From CAYUYH01 sp964449175 (GTDB lineage Bacteria; Planctomycetota; Phycisphaerae; SM23-33), in assembly GCA_964449175.1 (NCBI GenBank), contig CAYUYH010000030.1, positions 1-15,252 on the forward strand: DNA of 15,252 nucleotides, in the 5' to 3' direction. Each line of letters opens with the position of its first letter. Within the stretch, counting starts at the first letter, position 1. Both the position numbers and the translations under genes were made by a program. Shown here in pieces: positions 6,052 through 12,804 of the stretch. Below the pieces are notes generated by a model, which did not search any database, was not told where the DNA came from, and worked only from the letters and a program-made list of their open reading frames with translations.

Positions 6052-7680
6052 ATGGAACAGGCTGTCGCCATTCGACGAGCGATGATCAGTGTGTTCGACA
6101 AGACGGGAGTGGCCGAGTTCGCCGCCGCCCTGGCTGAGATGGGCGTGGAGATCATATCCTCCGGCGGGACGGGCAAGGCCATCGAGGCCGCCGGCGTGAA
6201 GGTGCGCCAGGTGCAGGAGTGGACCGGCTTCCCTGAGATGCTGGGCCACCGCGTGGTGACGCTGCACCCGAAGGTCCACGGGGCGATCCTGGCCCTGCGC
6301 GACGACCCGGCCCACCAGGCCGACATGGAAAAGTACGGCATCGAGCCGATCGACCTGGTGTGCGTGGGCCTGTACCCGTTCACCGACGCGGTCGCCAAGG
6401 GCGACTGCACGCTGGCAGACGCCGTCGAGATGATCGACATCGGCGGGCCGACCATGGTCCGAGCCGCGGCCAAGAACCACAAGTTCGTCACGGTCGTCAC
6501 CAACGCCGGCCAATACGAGCAGGTGCTGGCTGAGATGCGCGCCAACGGCGGCAAGACAGGCTTCGAGCTGCGGCGGCGGCTGGCGCTGGCCGCGTTCAGC
6601 CTGACGGCCGCATACGACACCGCGATCAGCGGCTATCTCGCCGGGCAAGTGGGCGACAAGTTCCCCGAGCAAATCAGCTTCAGCTACACCAAGGCCGGCG
6701 AGCTGCGATACGGCGAGAACCCCCACCAGAGCGCCGCGTTCTACGTCTCGCCGGACGCGGCCGAGCCGTGCGTCGCCCGGGCCAAGCTGCTCGGCGGTAA
6801 GGCGATCAGCTACAACAACTACTTCGACACCAACGGCGCGCTGGAGCTGGTCAAGGAGTTCGACCGCCCCGCCGTCGCCATCATCAAGCACGCCAACCCG
6901 GCCGGCTGCGCGATCGACGACGACCTGGTCGAGGCCTACCGCAAGGCGTATTTCGGCGACGTCAACGCCGCGATGGGCGGCATCGTCGCCGTCAACCGCC
7001 CGGTCACGCCGGCCCTGGCGTCGGCGATCGTCGAGACCTACAAGCGATGGGGCCGCAAGGCCGGCGCCGGCGGATTCTTCGCCGAGATCATCATCGCCCC
7101 GTCCTTCGATCCGGAGGCCCTGGCGATCATCCGCAGCCGCGAGGGCTGGGGCAAGGACGTCCGTCTGCTGGCCACCGGCCCGCTGACCGGCAAGCGCAAC
7201 TCCGAGAAGTACCTCAAGTATGTCGTCGGCGGGATGCTCGTGCAGGACCGCGACCTGCTGGGCCTCAACGAGGGCGATTGGAAGGTCGTCACCAAGCGCA
7301 AGCCCACCGACGCGGAGCTGGCCGACATGCGCTTCGCCTGGCTGGTCTGCAAGCACGTCAAGAGCAACGCGATCGTGCTGGCCAAGGAGCTGACTCTGCT
7401 GGGCGCGGGCGCCGGGCAGATGAGCCGCGTGAACTCCGCCCGCCTGGCCGGGCAGATCGCCGGCGCCTACGGCGGCGGCAACGTGGTGGAGACGGCCGGG
7501 TGCACGCTCGCCAGCGACGCGTTCTTCCCCTTCCCCGACAGCCTGGACTGGGCGGCCGAGGTCGGCGCCACAGCCGTCATCGAGCCGGGCGGGGCGAAGA
7601 AGGACGCCGATGTCATCGCCCGGGCCGACGAACTGAACCTGGCTATGGCGTTCACCGGCGCCAGACACTTTAATCACTAG
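6052..7680 (+). CDS. purH: bifunctional AICAR transformylase / IMP cyclohydrolase
   Basis: Catalyses the last two steps of de novo IMP synthesis in the cytosol: formyl transfer from 10-formyl-tetrahydrofolate to AICAR, then ring closure. The 542 residues hold an N-terminal MGS-like cyclohydrolase domain (about 9-150; SSGGTGK at 36-42, TLHPKVHG at 70-77, LYPF at 107-110, IGGPTMVRAAAKN at 130-142) and the transformylase domain (about 155-542; RYGENPHQ at 219-226, catalytic Lys279-His280 in IIKHANPAG, VKSNAIV, GAGQMSRV). It is slightly longer than E. coli PurH, partly from an extra basic stretch (WGRKAGAGG near 333-341). The usual NPCG reads NPAG here; the Lys-His pair is kept. AAGGAG stands 6 bases before the ATG. 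No other pur gene is adjacent. Confidence 0.97.
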   Translation: MEQAVAIRRAMISVFDKTGVAEFAAALAEMGVEIISSGGTGKAIEAAGVKVRQVQEWTGFPEMLGHRVVTLHPKVHGAILALRDDPAHQADMEKYGIEPIDLVCVGLYPFTDAVAKGDCTLADAVEMIDIGGPTMVRAAAKNHKFVTVVTNAGQYEQVLAEMRANGGKTGFELRRRLALAAFSLTAAYDTAISGYLAGQVGDKFPEQISFSYTKAGELRYGENPHQSAAFYVSPDAAEPCVARAKLLGGKAISYNNYFDTNGALELVKEFDRPAVAIIKHANPAGCAIDDDLVEAYRKAYFGDVNAAMGGIVAVNRPVTPALASAIVETYKRWGRKAGAGGFFAEIIIAPSFDPEALAIIRSREGWGKDVRLLATGPLTGKRNSEKYLKYVVGGMLVQDRDLLGLNEGDWKVVTKRKPTDAELADMRFAWLVCKHVKSNAIVLAKELTLLGAGAGQMSRVNSARLAGQIAGAYGGGNVVETAGCTLASDAFFPFPDSLDWAAEVGATAVIEPGGAKKDADVIARADELNLAMAFTGARHFNH

Positions 7681-7681
7681 T

Positions 7682-7717
7682 CCGCCGCGACACGCCGGCG
7701 GCCAAGGTGTAGCCGCC
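7682..7717 (+). other. two mutually exclusive hairpins after purH
   Basis: CGGCGG at 7696-7701 can pair with CCGCCG at 7682-7687, or the overlapping GGCGGC at 7697-7702 can pair with GCCGCC at 7712-7717. Both stems are perfect 6 bp. They begin right after the purH stop and lie within the 82 bases before the EIIA gene. No T-run follows, so this is no standard terminator; it may be an RNA switch or simply GC-rich spacer. Confidence 0.35.
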
Positions 7718-7762
7718 AAGAGACAAACAAGCGCGGACATCGAGGACGTTGAGACACATGCC

Positions 7763-8218
7763 ATGAAGCTATGTGATTACCTGACGCAAGACAGAGTTGC
7801 GATACTGGCCGGGACCACCAAGGCAGAGGCGCTGGCCGAATTGGCCGCCGTCCTCGAGGCCACCGGCGTCGGCCTGGGCAAGGACAAGCTCACCGAGGCC
7901 ATCGCCCAGCGCGAGGCCTTAATGAGCACGGGCATCGGCAACGGCCTGGCCGTCCCGCATGCCCGCCTGGCGGACCTAGCCGCGGCGGCGGTGGCCGTGG
8001 GAATCAGCCCGGAAGGCATCGCCGACTATGAATCGCTGGACGGCCAGCCGGTCCGCATCATCGTGCTCATCATAGCGCCCGAGGGCGAGCACCAGACTTA
8101 CATCCGCCTGCTTGCCCTCGTGACGACGGCGCTGAAGGACGCCGACAGGCGCGCGGCCATCCAGCAGGCACGGGGGGCCGAGCCGGCGTATGCCCTGCTG
8201 ATGGAGCCGGAAGCATGA
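7763..8218 (+). CDS. PTS EIIA domain protein (fructose/nitrogen type)
   Basis: A 151-residue stand-alone phosphoryl-carrier domain of the mannitol/fructose EIIA superfamily, which also contains the nitrogen PTS protein EIIANtr. The phosphorylated His is His66 in the signature GIGNGLAVPHARL (58-69), and the preceding AIAQREALMSTGIG matches the family. The C-terminal half has the usual helix region (HQTYIRLLALVTTAL). No EIIB or EIIC domain is near, which argues against sugar uptake and for a regulatory role. Its stop overlaps the antiporter start by ATGA, so the two proteins are translationally coupled and probably act together. The ribosome site is poor; the start was chosen by homology to the domain's N-terminus (MKLCDYL). 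Confidence 0.9.
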   Translation: MKLCDYLTQDRVAILAGTTKAEALAELAAVLEATGVGLGKDKLTEAIAQREALMSTGIGNGLAVPHARLADLAAAAVAVGISPEGIADYESLDGQPVRIIVLIIAPEGEHQTYIRLLALVTTALKDADRRAAIQQARGAEPAYALLMEPEA

Positions 8219-9906
8219 GCACGCATCTTCTGGCGGTGGCTTGGCCGGAGCACCTGCCCATCATCCTGGTCGTCGGTCTGGCGGTCGTGTTCGGCACGGT
8301 CGGGGCGAGCATCTTCCAGCGGCTTCGCATTCCGCAGGTGGTCGGCACCATCGTCATCGGCCTGGTGGCCGGCCGATCCGTCCTCGGCATCCTGGACGAG
8401 GAGGCAATCGCGGAGCTGCGCCCCTTTACCTTCTTCGCCCTGGGCGTGATCGGCTTCATGGTCGGCGGCGAGCTGCGACTGGAGTCGTTCCGCAAGTACG
8501 GCAGGAGCTTCACCGCCGTGCTGCTGGCGGAGGGCCTGGGCGCGTTCGTCTGTGTAGGCACGTTGGCGACGGTGGTGTGTTTCCTGCTGACGGGCCACGC
8601 GGCGTGGTCGGCGGCCTTGGGGATCGTGCTTGGCGCGATTTCCTCCGCGACGGCGCCGGCGGCGACGGTGGACGTGCTCTGGGAATACAAGACCAGAGGC
8701 GTGCTGACGACGACGGTGTTCGCGATCGTGGCCCTGGACGACGGGCTGGCGCTGGTGCTGTTCGCGCTAGCCAGTGCCGTCGCCGGCGTGCTGATGGGCC
8801 GGGCGGACGCCTCCCTCGGCGGGCTGCTGGCGGGCGCCGCCTACGAGCTCCTGGGGGCCGTCACACTCGGAGTGGTCGCGGCGCTCGTGCTGAACTTCAC
8901 GCTGCGCCGCACGCATACACAAGCCAAGGCGCTGCCGTTCACCATCGGCTCGCTGGCGCTGGTCATTGGCATGGCCAGGCTGCTCGGCGTGGACCTGATC
9001 CTCAGCACGATGGCGCTCGGCGCGTGCCTGACGAACCTGGCGCCCAGGCGAAGCAGGGGCGCGTTCGAGACGGTCGAGAGCGTCGCGCCGCCGATCTACG
9101 TGCTGTTCTTCGTGCTGGTCGGGGCGCAGCTGTACGTACGGAACATGGCCGGCTGGATGTGGGTGGTGGCCGCGGCATACGTCGTAGGCCGCACGGCCGG
9201 CAAGATGCTCGGCGCCTATCTGGGCGCGCGATGGGGCGGCAGCGCGGACCGCATTCGCAAGTACCTTGGCCTGTGTCTGTTCAGCCAGGCCGGCGTGGCC
9301 ATCGGCCTGGCCATCCTCGCCGGCGACAGGCTCGGTGATAAGACGATGGGCGCGGCGATCGCCACCATCATCACCGCCACGACGTTCCTCGTGCAGATCA
9401 TCGGGCCGCCGTGCGTGAAGTTGGCCGTCAGCAAGGCCGGCGAGGTCGGCCTGAACGTCACCGCCGAGGACCTCCTGCGTTCCTACACCGTCGGCGACGT
9501 CGTGGACCGCGCCGTGCCCAGGCTGCAACCCACCACTGCCCTGCCGGAGATCGTCCGTATCGTCGGCCAGACCGACGTCCAGACGTATCCCGTACTCGGC
9601 GAGAAGGACAGCCTGGCCGGCGTGGTGACGCTGGAAGGCATGAGACGAAGCCTTCAGGAAGGCGAGCTGGCCAAGCTGCTGGTCGCGTTCGACCTGATGG
9701 AGCAGCCGCCGGACCCGGCCACCGAGAAGCTGTCGCTGGCCGAGGCCGTCGCCAAGATGGACGAGCAGCGGGTGGATTTCCTGCCTGTCGTCTCCCCGCC
9801 GGCTGAGGGCGGCCGGATCACCTACGTCGGCCTGCTGGAGCGCCGCGCGATCCAGCACCGCATCTCAGAGGAAATCCTCCGGCGCAGACAACAGGCCGAC
9901 GCGTAG
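8215..9906 (+). CDS. CPA2-family cation/proton antiporter with C-terminal CBS pair
   Basis: Inner-membrane antiporter of 563 residues, predicted to exchange Na+ or K+ for protons. Residues about 14-405 contain a dozen or so hydrophobic segments. The ion-binding site of the CPA2 group is visible as ALDD at 173-176 (Asp175-Asp176), preceded by the SSATAPAAT stretch (143-151) typical of the unwound helix 4. Two CBS-like units follow in the cytosol, about 424-482 and 488-548; such pairs bind adenine nucleotides or cyclic di-AMP and gate transporters. The ATG overlaps the EIIA stop. In other bacteria EIIANtr controls potassium transport proteins, so control by the partner EIIA is a reasonable inference. 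The gene ends 12 bases from the convergent gene at 9919 with no clear terminator between them. Confidence 0.93.
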   Translation: MSTHLLAVAWPEHLPIILVVGLAVVFGTVGASIFQRLRIPQVVGTIVIGLVAGRSVLGILDEEAIAELRPFTFFALGVIGFMVGGELRLESFRKYGRSFTAVLLAEGLGAFVCVGTLATVVCFLLTGHAAWSAALGIVLGAISSATAPAATVDVLWEYKTRGVLTTTVFAIVALDDGLALVLFALASAVAGVLMGRADASLGGLLAGAAYELLGAVTLGVVAALVLNFTLRRTHTQAKALPFTIGSLALVIGMARLLGVDLILSTMALGACLTNLAPRRSRGAFETVESVAPPIYVLFFVLVGAQLYVRNMAGWMWVVAAAYVVGRTAGKMLGAYLGARWGGSADRIRKYLGLCLFSQAGVAIGLAILAGDRLGDKTMGAAIATIITATTFLVQIIGPPCVKLAVSKAGEVGLNVTAEDLLRSYTVGDVVDRAVPRLQPTTALPEIVRIVGQTDVQTYPVLGEKDSLAGVVTLEGMRRSLQEGELAKLLVAFDLMEQPPDPATEKLSLAEAVAKMDEQRVDFLPVVSPPAEGGRITYVGLLERRAIQHRISEEILRRRQQADA

Positions 9907-9918
9907 AAGCTCCACTCG

Positions 9919-11106
9919 CTACTCGCTGTCGTTGGGCTCCAGGGCCTTGGCGATCTTGGCCAGGGCTTTGAGGCCTTCTTCCTCAGCCGCCCGGGCGGCT
10001 CGCAGGGCCTCCAGGGCCGTCGCCCGCCTGTCGGCGTCCACCGCGCGCTGGGCCATCGCGTCGCGGTCGCGGAAATCGAAGGGATACGTCTCGGCCACGG
10101 TCTTCAGCTCGGCCGCGACCGTCACGTAGTGCGTCAGCGCCTCGTCCAGCAGCGGCGCGAGCTGCTCGTCGGCCAGCCGCGTCTTGGCCTCGGCCAGGAA
10201 GGCGGCCGCGTACTTGCGGCACTCCGCCCAGCACTGGGCGTTGTAGGCCAGGCCGAAGCCCTCGTCCTCGCCGCCGAGGCCGTTGGGGTCGGCCAGCGCG
10301 GCGATCCACGTGTCATACCCGCTCAGGCCGGTGTGATACATGTCGCTGGAGTGCTCACCCGCGCCGTGTGCCAGGGCGAACTTGACGGCCTCTCGCACGA
10401 CCGTCCGGTCATCCGCCGGCTCGCAGGGCTGGACCGACCGCACGCACGCCCAGCCGATCTCGCTTTCGCCAAGTTTGTCATGCGGCTTGCGCCCAATGTC
10501 GTCCCACGGCAGGAACATGTAGTTGCCCTCCGCGTCGTAGCCGCGGACGACGAACCACTCCGGGAGGCTCATCTCCCAGCCGAAGCACGGGCGCCCGGCG
10601 TCGATGGCCTGGCAGGTCTGCTTCCAGATGCGTTCCTTGGCCTTGTCGAAGTCGTCCGCGCGGCGCTCCGCATCGAAGCTGGTCACCTTCAGGCCCACGT
10701 TGGCGGCCAGGGCATCGCACTTCCTCGCCGGCCAGGCCGTTGGGCCCGAAGGGCACAACTGGTCGTGTATGTTGATGGCGAAGGCGTGCCCGCAGCCGCC
10801 GTAGATACACGCGTCCGATGCCTCGTTGCCCAGGTACTTCGAGCAGGCGATCAGGCAGCCCATGTGCGTGATCCACATCGGCCTGCCCTCGATGTCGAGC
10901 TGCTTGCCGCCGGTTGGCTGGGACGCCGGACTGTCCATGATGGTCTCCTTGATCTGGTCGAGGCCGACTTCGTCGTCGCCTTGCGCGACGGGCCCTGCGG
11001 TGCAGAACGCGACCGCCAGAACGGCCGAGATGACGCGCCCCGTCGGGCCGAGCCTTCGCGCCCGGCGAGATACCGGATTCGCATACGTCCCCAGTGGTCT
11101 GGACAT
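9919..11106 (-). CDS. exported Cys-rich protein with C39/BtrH-like pattern
   Basis: 395 residues, probably secreted or periplasmic: a long basic n-region (1-24, several Arg), a hydrophobic core at about 25-40 and a likely cleavage near VAQG-DD (43). The start is firm because AAAGGAG lies 8 bases upstream. About 12 cysteines remain in the mature part. Residues 80-125 (Cys84, Cys88, YLGNEASDACIYGG, GHAFAINIHDQ) and 168-203 (AIDAGRPCFGWEM, WFVVRGYDAEGNYMFLPWDD) resemble the papain-like C39 peptidase and butirosin BtrH N-domain layout, an N-terminal Cys and a later 'G-x-P ... V-x-GYD' pair of strands. The His normally just before that strand is not there. Residues 300-395 are helical and charged. 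The fold assignment is inference; a peptidase role is doubtful. Confidence 0.82.
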   Translation of the reverse strand: MSRPLGTYANPVSRRARRLGPTGRVISAVLAVAFCTAGPVAQGDDEVGLDQIKETIMDSPASQPTGGKQLDIEGRPMWITHMGCLIACSKYLGNEASDACIYGGCGHAFAINIHDQLCPSGPTAWPARKCDALAANVGLKVTSFDAERRADDFDKAKERIWKQTCQAIDAGRPCFGWEMSLPEWFVVRGYDAEGNYMFLPWDDIGRKPHDKLGESEIGWACVRSVQPCEPADDRTVVREAVKFALAHGAGEHSSDMYHTGLSGYDTWIAALADPNGLGGEDEGFGLAYNAQCWAECRKYAAAFLAEAKTRLADEQLAPLLDEALTHYVTVAAELKTVAETYPFDFRDRDAMAQRAVDADRRATALEALRAARAAEEEGLKALAKIAKALEPNDSE

Positions 11107-11215
11107 GGTCAGCTCCTTTCCGCCGGCAAACTGCGCCGATTCGCTCCTTGCGTCAATCCATCACGCAGTCTGCCGAGCGCACGGCGACGCGCGACGCGGC
11201 GCCGGCGGTTTTGCC

Positions 11216-11243
11216 TTGACCGGTGCGCCAGGATTGGTACATT
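11216..11243 (+). promoter_or_regulatory. promoter of tRNA-Lys
   Basis: TTGACC (11216-11221), a 16-base spacer and TACATT (11238-11243). The predicted start, near 11250, leaves about 16 bases before the mature tRNA. The rest of 11107-11215 shows no gene; a weak minus-strand TTGACG at 11151-11156 might serve the gene at 9919. Confidence 0.6.
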
Positions 11244-11266
11244 CCTTGTCCTGCTTGAAGGCAGGC

Positions 11267-11340
11267 GCGCCGCTAGCTCAGTCCGGCAGAGCAGCTGACT
11301 CTTAATCAGCGGGTCCTAGGTTCAAATCCTAGGCGGCGCA
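11267..11340 (+). tRNA. tRNA-Lys, anticodon CUU
   Basis: 74 bases fold into a full cloverleaf: acceptor stem GCGCCGC (11267-11273) with GCGGCGC (11333-11339), D stem GCTC/GAGC, anticodon stem GCTGA/TCAGC with loop CTCTTAA, 5-base variable loop and T stem CTAGG/CCTAG with loop TTCAAAT. The anticodon is CTT at 11301-11303, which reads AAG lysine codons. The discriminator base is A11340. CCA is not encoded and must be added after transcription. It is a single gene with its own promoter and terminator. Confidence 0.98.
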
Positions 11341-11359
11341 TGTGAGACGCTAAACGCAT

Positions 11360-11397
11360 AAGCCTCTGCGCTGGGAACGGCGCGGGGGCTTTGTTCT
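11360..11397 (+). terminator. Rho-independent terminator of tRNA-Lys
   Basis: AGCCTCTGCGC (11361-11371) pairs with GCGCGGGGGCT (11380-11390) as 11 pairs, two of them G-U, with an 8-base loop, then the T-rich TTGTTCTT. It begins 20 bases after the tRNA and fits a plus-strand intrinsic terminator. Confidence 0.75.
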
Positions 11398-11413
11398 TGG
11401 TCGAGTTGACGGC

Positions 11414-11653
11414 TCAGGAATAGTACCAGATGCTGTCGTAGCCGGCGACGTCTTCGCCGATGGCCTCGAGCCGCTGGAGGTACTCGAGGACGGGCGCGTC
11501 GGCGGACAGGCAGGTCTTCTGGTCGGAGACGTTCTTCTCCCAGGGGTGGAACTCGTAGACGCGCGAGCCGTTCGGCAGGACGGTTGGCCCGGTTGGCCGG
11601 GGGACCAGACTGGACGCGGGCCGCCGGTTGGGGTAGCCTAGGGGGTTCCGCCG
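11414..11653 (-). pseudogene. coding remnant without a start codon
   Basis: The minus strand is open from 11653 down to a TGA at 11414-11416, 79 codons, but has no ATG, GTG or TTG in frame. The last 47 codons (from 11557) look truly coding: 45 of 47 end in G or C, and the product is a balanced, acidic and aromatic sequence including YEFHPWEKNVSDQKT, VLEYLQRLEAIGEDVAGYD and the end SIWYYS. Upstream of about 11580 the codon pattern fades and a 9-base duplication appears. I read it as the 3' end of a gene whose 5' part was lost or frameshifted. A small protein starting at an unusual codon such as CTG is the alternative. The family is not recognised. Confidence 0.5.
11581..11598. repeat. 9-base direct duplication
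   Basis: CGGTTGGCC occurs twice without a gap, then GGGGG. It lies at the point where the minus-strand coding remnant loses its codon pattern. A related CCGGTTG also occurs just beyond, near 11624. Confidence 0.7.
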
Positions 11654-11717
11654 TCAACCGGCACGCAGGGATGCGACGGCGCCGAGCACGCACACATCAA
11701 CGAAAAGGATAACGGCT

Positions 11718-12737
11718 ATGAAAGTGAGCGACAAGAAGTATTCGCAGTACGCGCTGGTGCGCGAGATGACGGACACCGTGGAGGTGGTCAAGAACTTCGA
11801 TCCGGCCCAGACCGCCGGCGTGGCCAAGGACATCGCCGCCGTCGGGCGCCTGCTGCTGACCGGCGAGGGCTCCAGCCGGATATTCCCCGCCAAGAACGCC
11901 ATCCGCAAGGCCATGACGTGGGGGATGGACCTTCAGGTCGCCACGGACGGCTCGCGGCAGTCGGCCACGTACGACCTGTCGAGGTTCGCGGTCTTCTGCG
12001 CGTCCAACTCCGGGCGGACCAAGGAAGTCATCCTGCTGGCAAAGAAGCTCGCCGCCGAGGGCAACAAGCACCGCTACGGCCTGACCGCCAACGAGGACAC
12101 GCTGCTGAGCAAGGAAGTGACGCAGACCTGGGTGCTCCGCTGCGGCTGGGAGCAGGCCTGCGCGGCGACCAAGAGCGTCGTGGAGCAGGCGCTGTTCTAC
12201 CAGTCGCTGCTGGGGCACGTCGTCGGGCGCGACACCGCGGCGGACATCGCCGGCCTGGACAAGAAGATCGAACAGGTCCTGACCATGCCCGTCGATCCGA
12301 AGATCGTGGACACGGCCTGCGAGGCGTCGACCATCTTCTTCGCCGGGTACAACGACGGCGTGGCCGAGGAACTCACCCTCAAGACCAACGAGATCACCCG
12401 CAAGAAGTCCGACTACCTCGAGGGCACCTACGCCGTGCACGGCATCGAGGAGGTCATGGAGACCAACGACGTCGTGTTCGTCGTGGACCCCATCGACGAG
12501 GAGATCGCCAAGTTCCAGGAGGTGCTGACCAAGGGCGTCGGGCTGACCGTGGTCGCCATCGCCGACCGCGACACGCCGTTCGCGACCATCAAGGTCCCAG
12601 GCGCCGGCGAGGCCGCCCCCTGCGTCTACCTGGCCGCCGGATGGAACGTGCTGGTCGAGATCGGCACGCGGATGAACATCAACCTGGACAAGCCGCAGCG
12701 CGCCCGCAAGGTCGGCAACGAATACATCGCCGGCTAG
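11718..12737 (+). CDS. double SIS-domain sugar isomerase (GlmS C-terminal type)
   Basis: Cytosolic phosphosugar-binding protein of 339 residues with two SIS domains. The first (about 40-165) has GEGSS at 49-53 and SNSGRTKE at 96-103, which hold the sugar phosphate. The second (about 195-325) has AGYNDGVAEELTLKTNEIT at 209-227, then HG at 241-242; by comparison with the GlmS isomerase domain Glu225 and His241 match the catalytic Glu and His. There is no glutaminase domain, so it would use free substrates, as an aldose/ketose isomerase, deaminase or deglycase (AgaS/FrlB-like). The exact substrate cannot be told. AAGGA lies 9 bases before the ATG. It converges on the DUF4954 gene. Confidence 0.92.
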   Translation: MKVSDKKYSQYALVREMTDTVEVVKNFDPAQTAGVAKDIAAVGRLLLTGEGSSRIFPAKNAIRKAMTWGMDLQVATDGSRQSATYDLSRFAVFCASNSGRTKEVILLAKKLAAEGNKHRYGLTANEDTLLSKEVTQTWVLRCGWEQACAATKSVVEQALFYQSLLGHVVGRDTAADIAGLDKKIEQVLTMPVDPKIVDTACEASTIFFAGYNDGVAEELTLKTNEITRKKSDYLEGTYAVHGIEEVMETNDVVFVVDPIDEEIAKFQEVLTKGVGLTVVAIADRDTPFATIKVPGAGEAAPCVYLAAGWNVLVEIGTRMNINLDKPQRARKVGNEYIAG

Positions 12738-12742
12738 CCGCT

Positions 12743-12792
12743 AAGACATGTAGGTACCCAAGAGGCAGGCCCGCGGGCTTGCCTCTTGTCTT
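12743..12792. terminator. bidirectional terminator between convergent genes
   Basis: AAGAGGCAGGCCC (12760-12772) and GGGCTTGCCTCTT (12775-12787) form 13 pairs (one G-T) around GC, so in practice 12 pairs and a 4-base loop. AAGAC at 12743-12747 and GTCTT at 12788-12792 can extend it after a bulge. The A/T edges (TCTTGTCTT on the plus side) suit termination of the SIS gene; the minus side lacks a T-run, so it serves DUF4954 less well. Confidence 0.75.
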
Positions 12793-12804
12793 GCGCAACC
12801 GGGG

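Noticed and set aside
4915..7764. 949-codon open frame on the minus strand
   Set aside because: It lies antisense to the lipoprotein and purH genes, both of which have clear domains. Long antisense frames are expected in DNA with such high GC at third positions, and the product has the low-complexity Asp/Val/Ala/Gly/Leu character of a shadow.
10129..11298. 389-codon open frame on the plus strand
   Set aside because: Antisense to the exported Cys-rich gene, whose start has an AAAGGAG site; the frame also runs into the tRNA-Lys gene.
11267..11340. tRNA as an integration site for a mobile element
   Set aside because: No integrase gene and no direct repeat of the tRNA 3' end could be found in the window.
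11322..11693. 123-codon minus-strand frame beginning with ATG
   Set aside because: Arg/Pro/Ala-rich, overlaps the tRNA and its terminator, and is out of frame with the codon-biased stretch in the same region.
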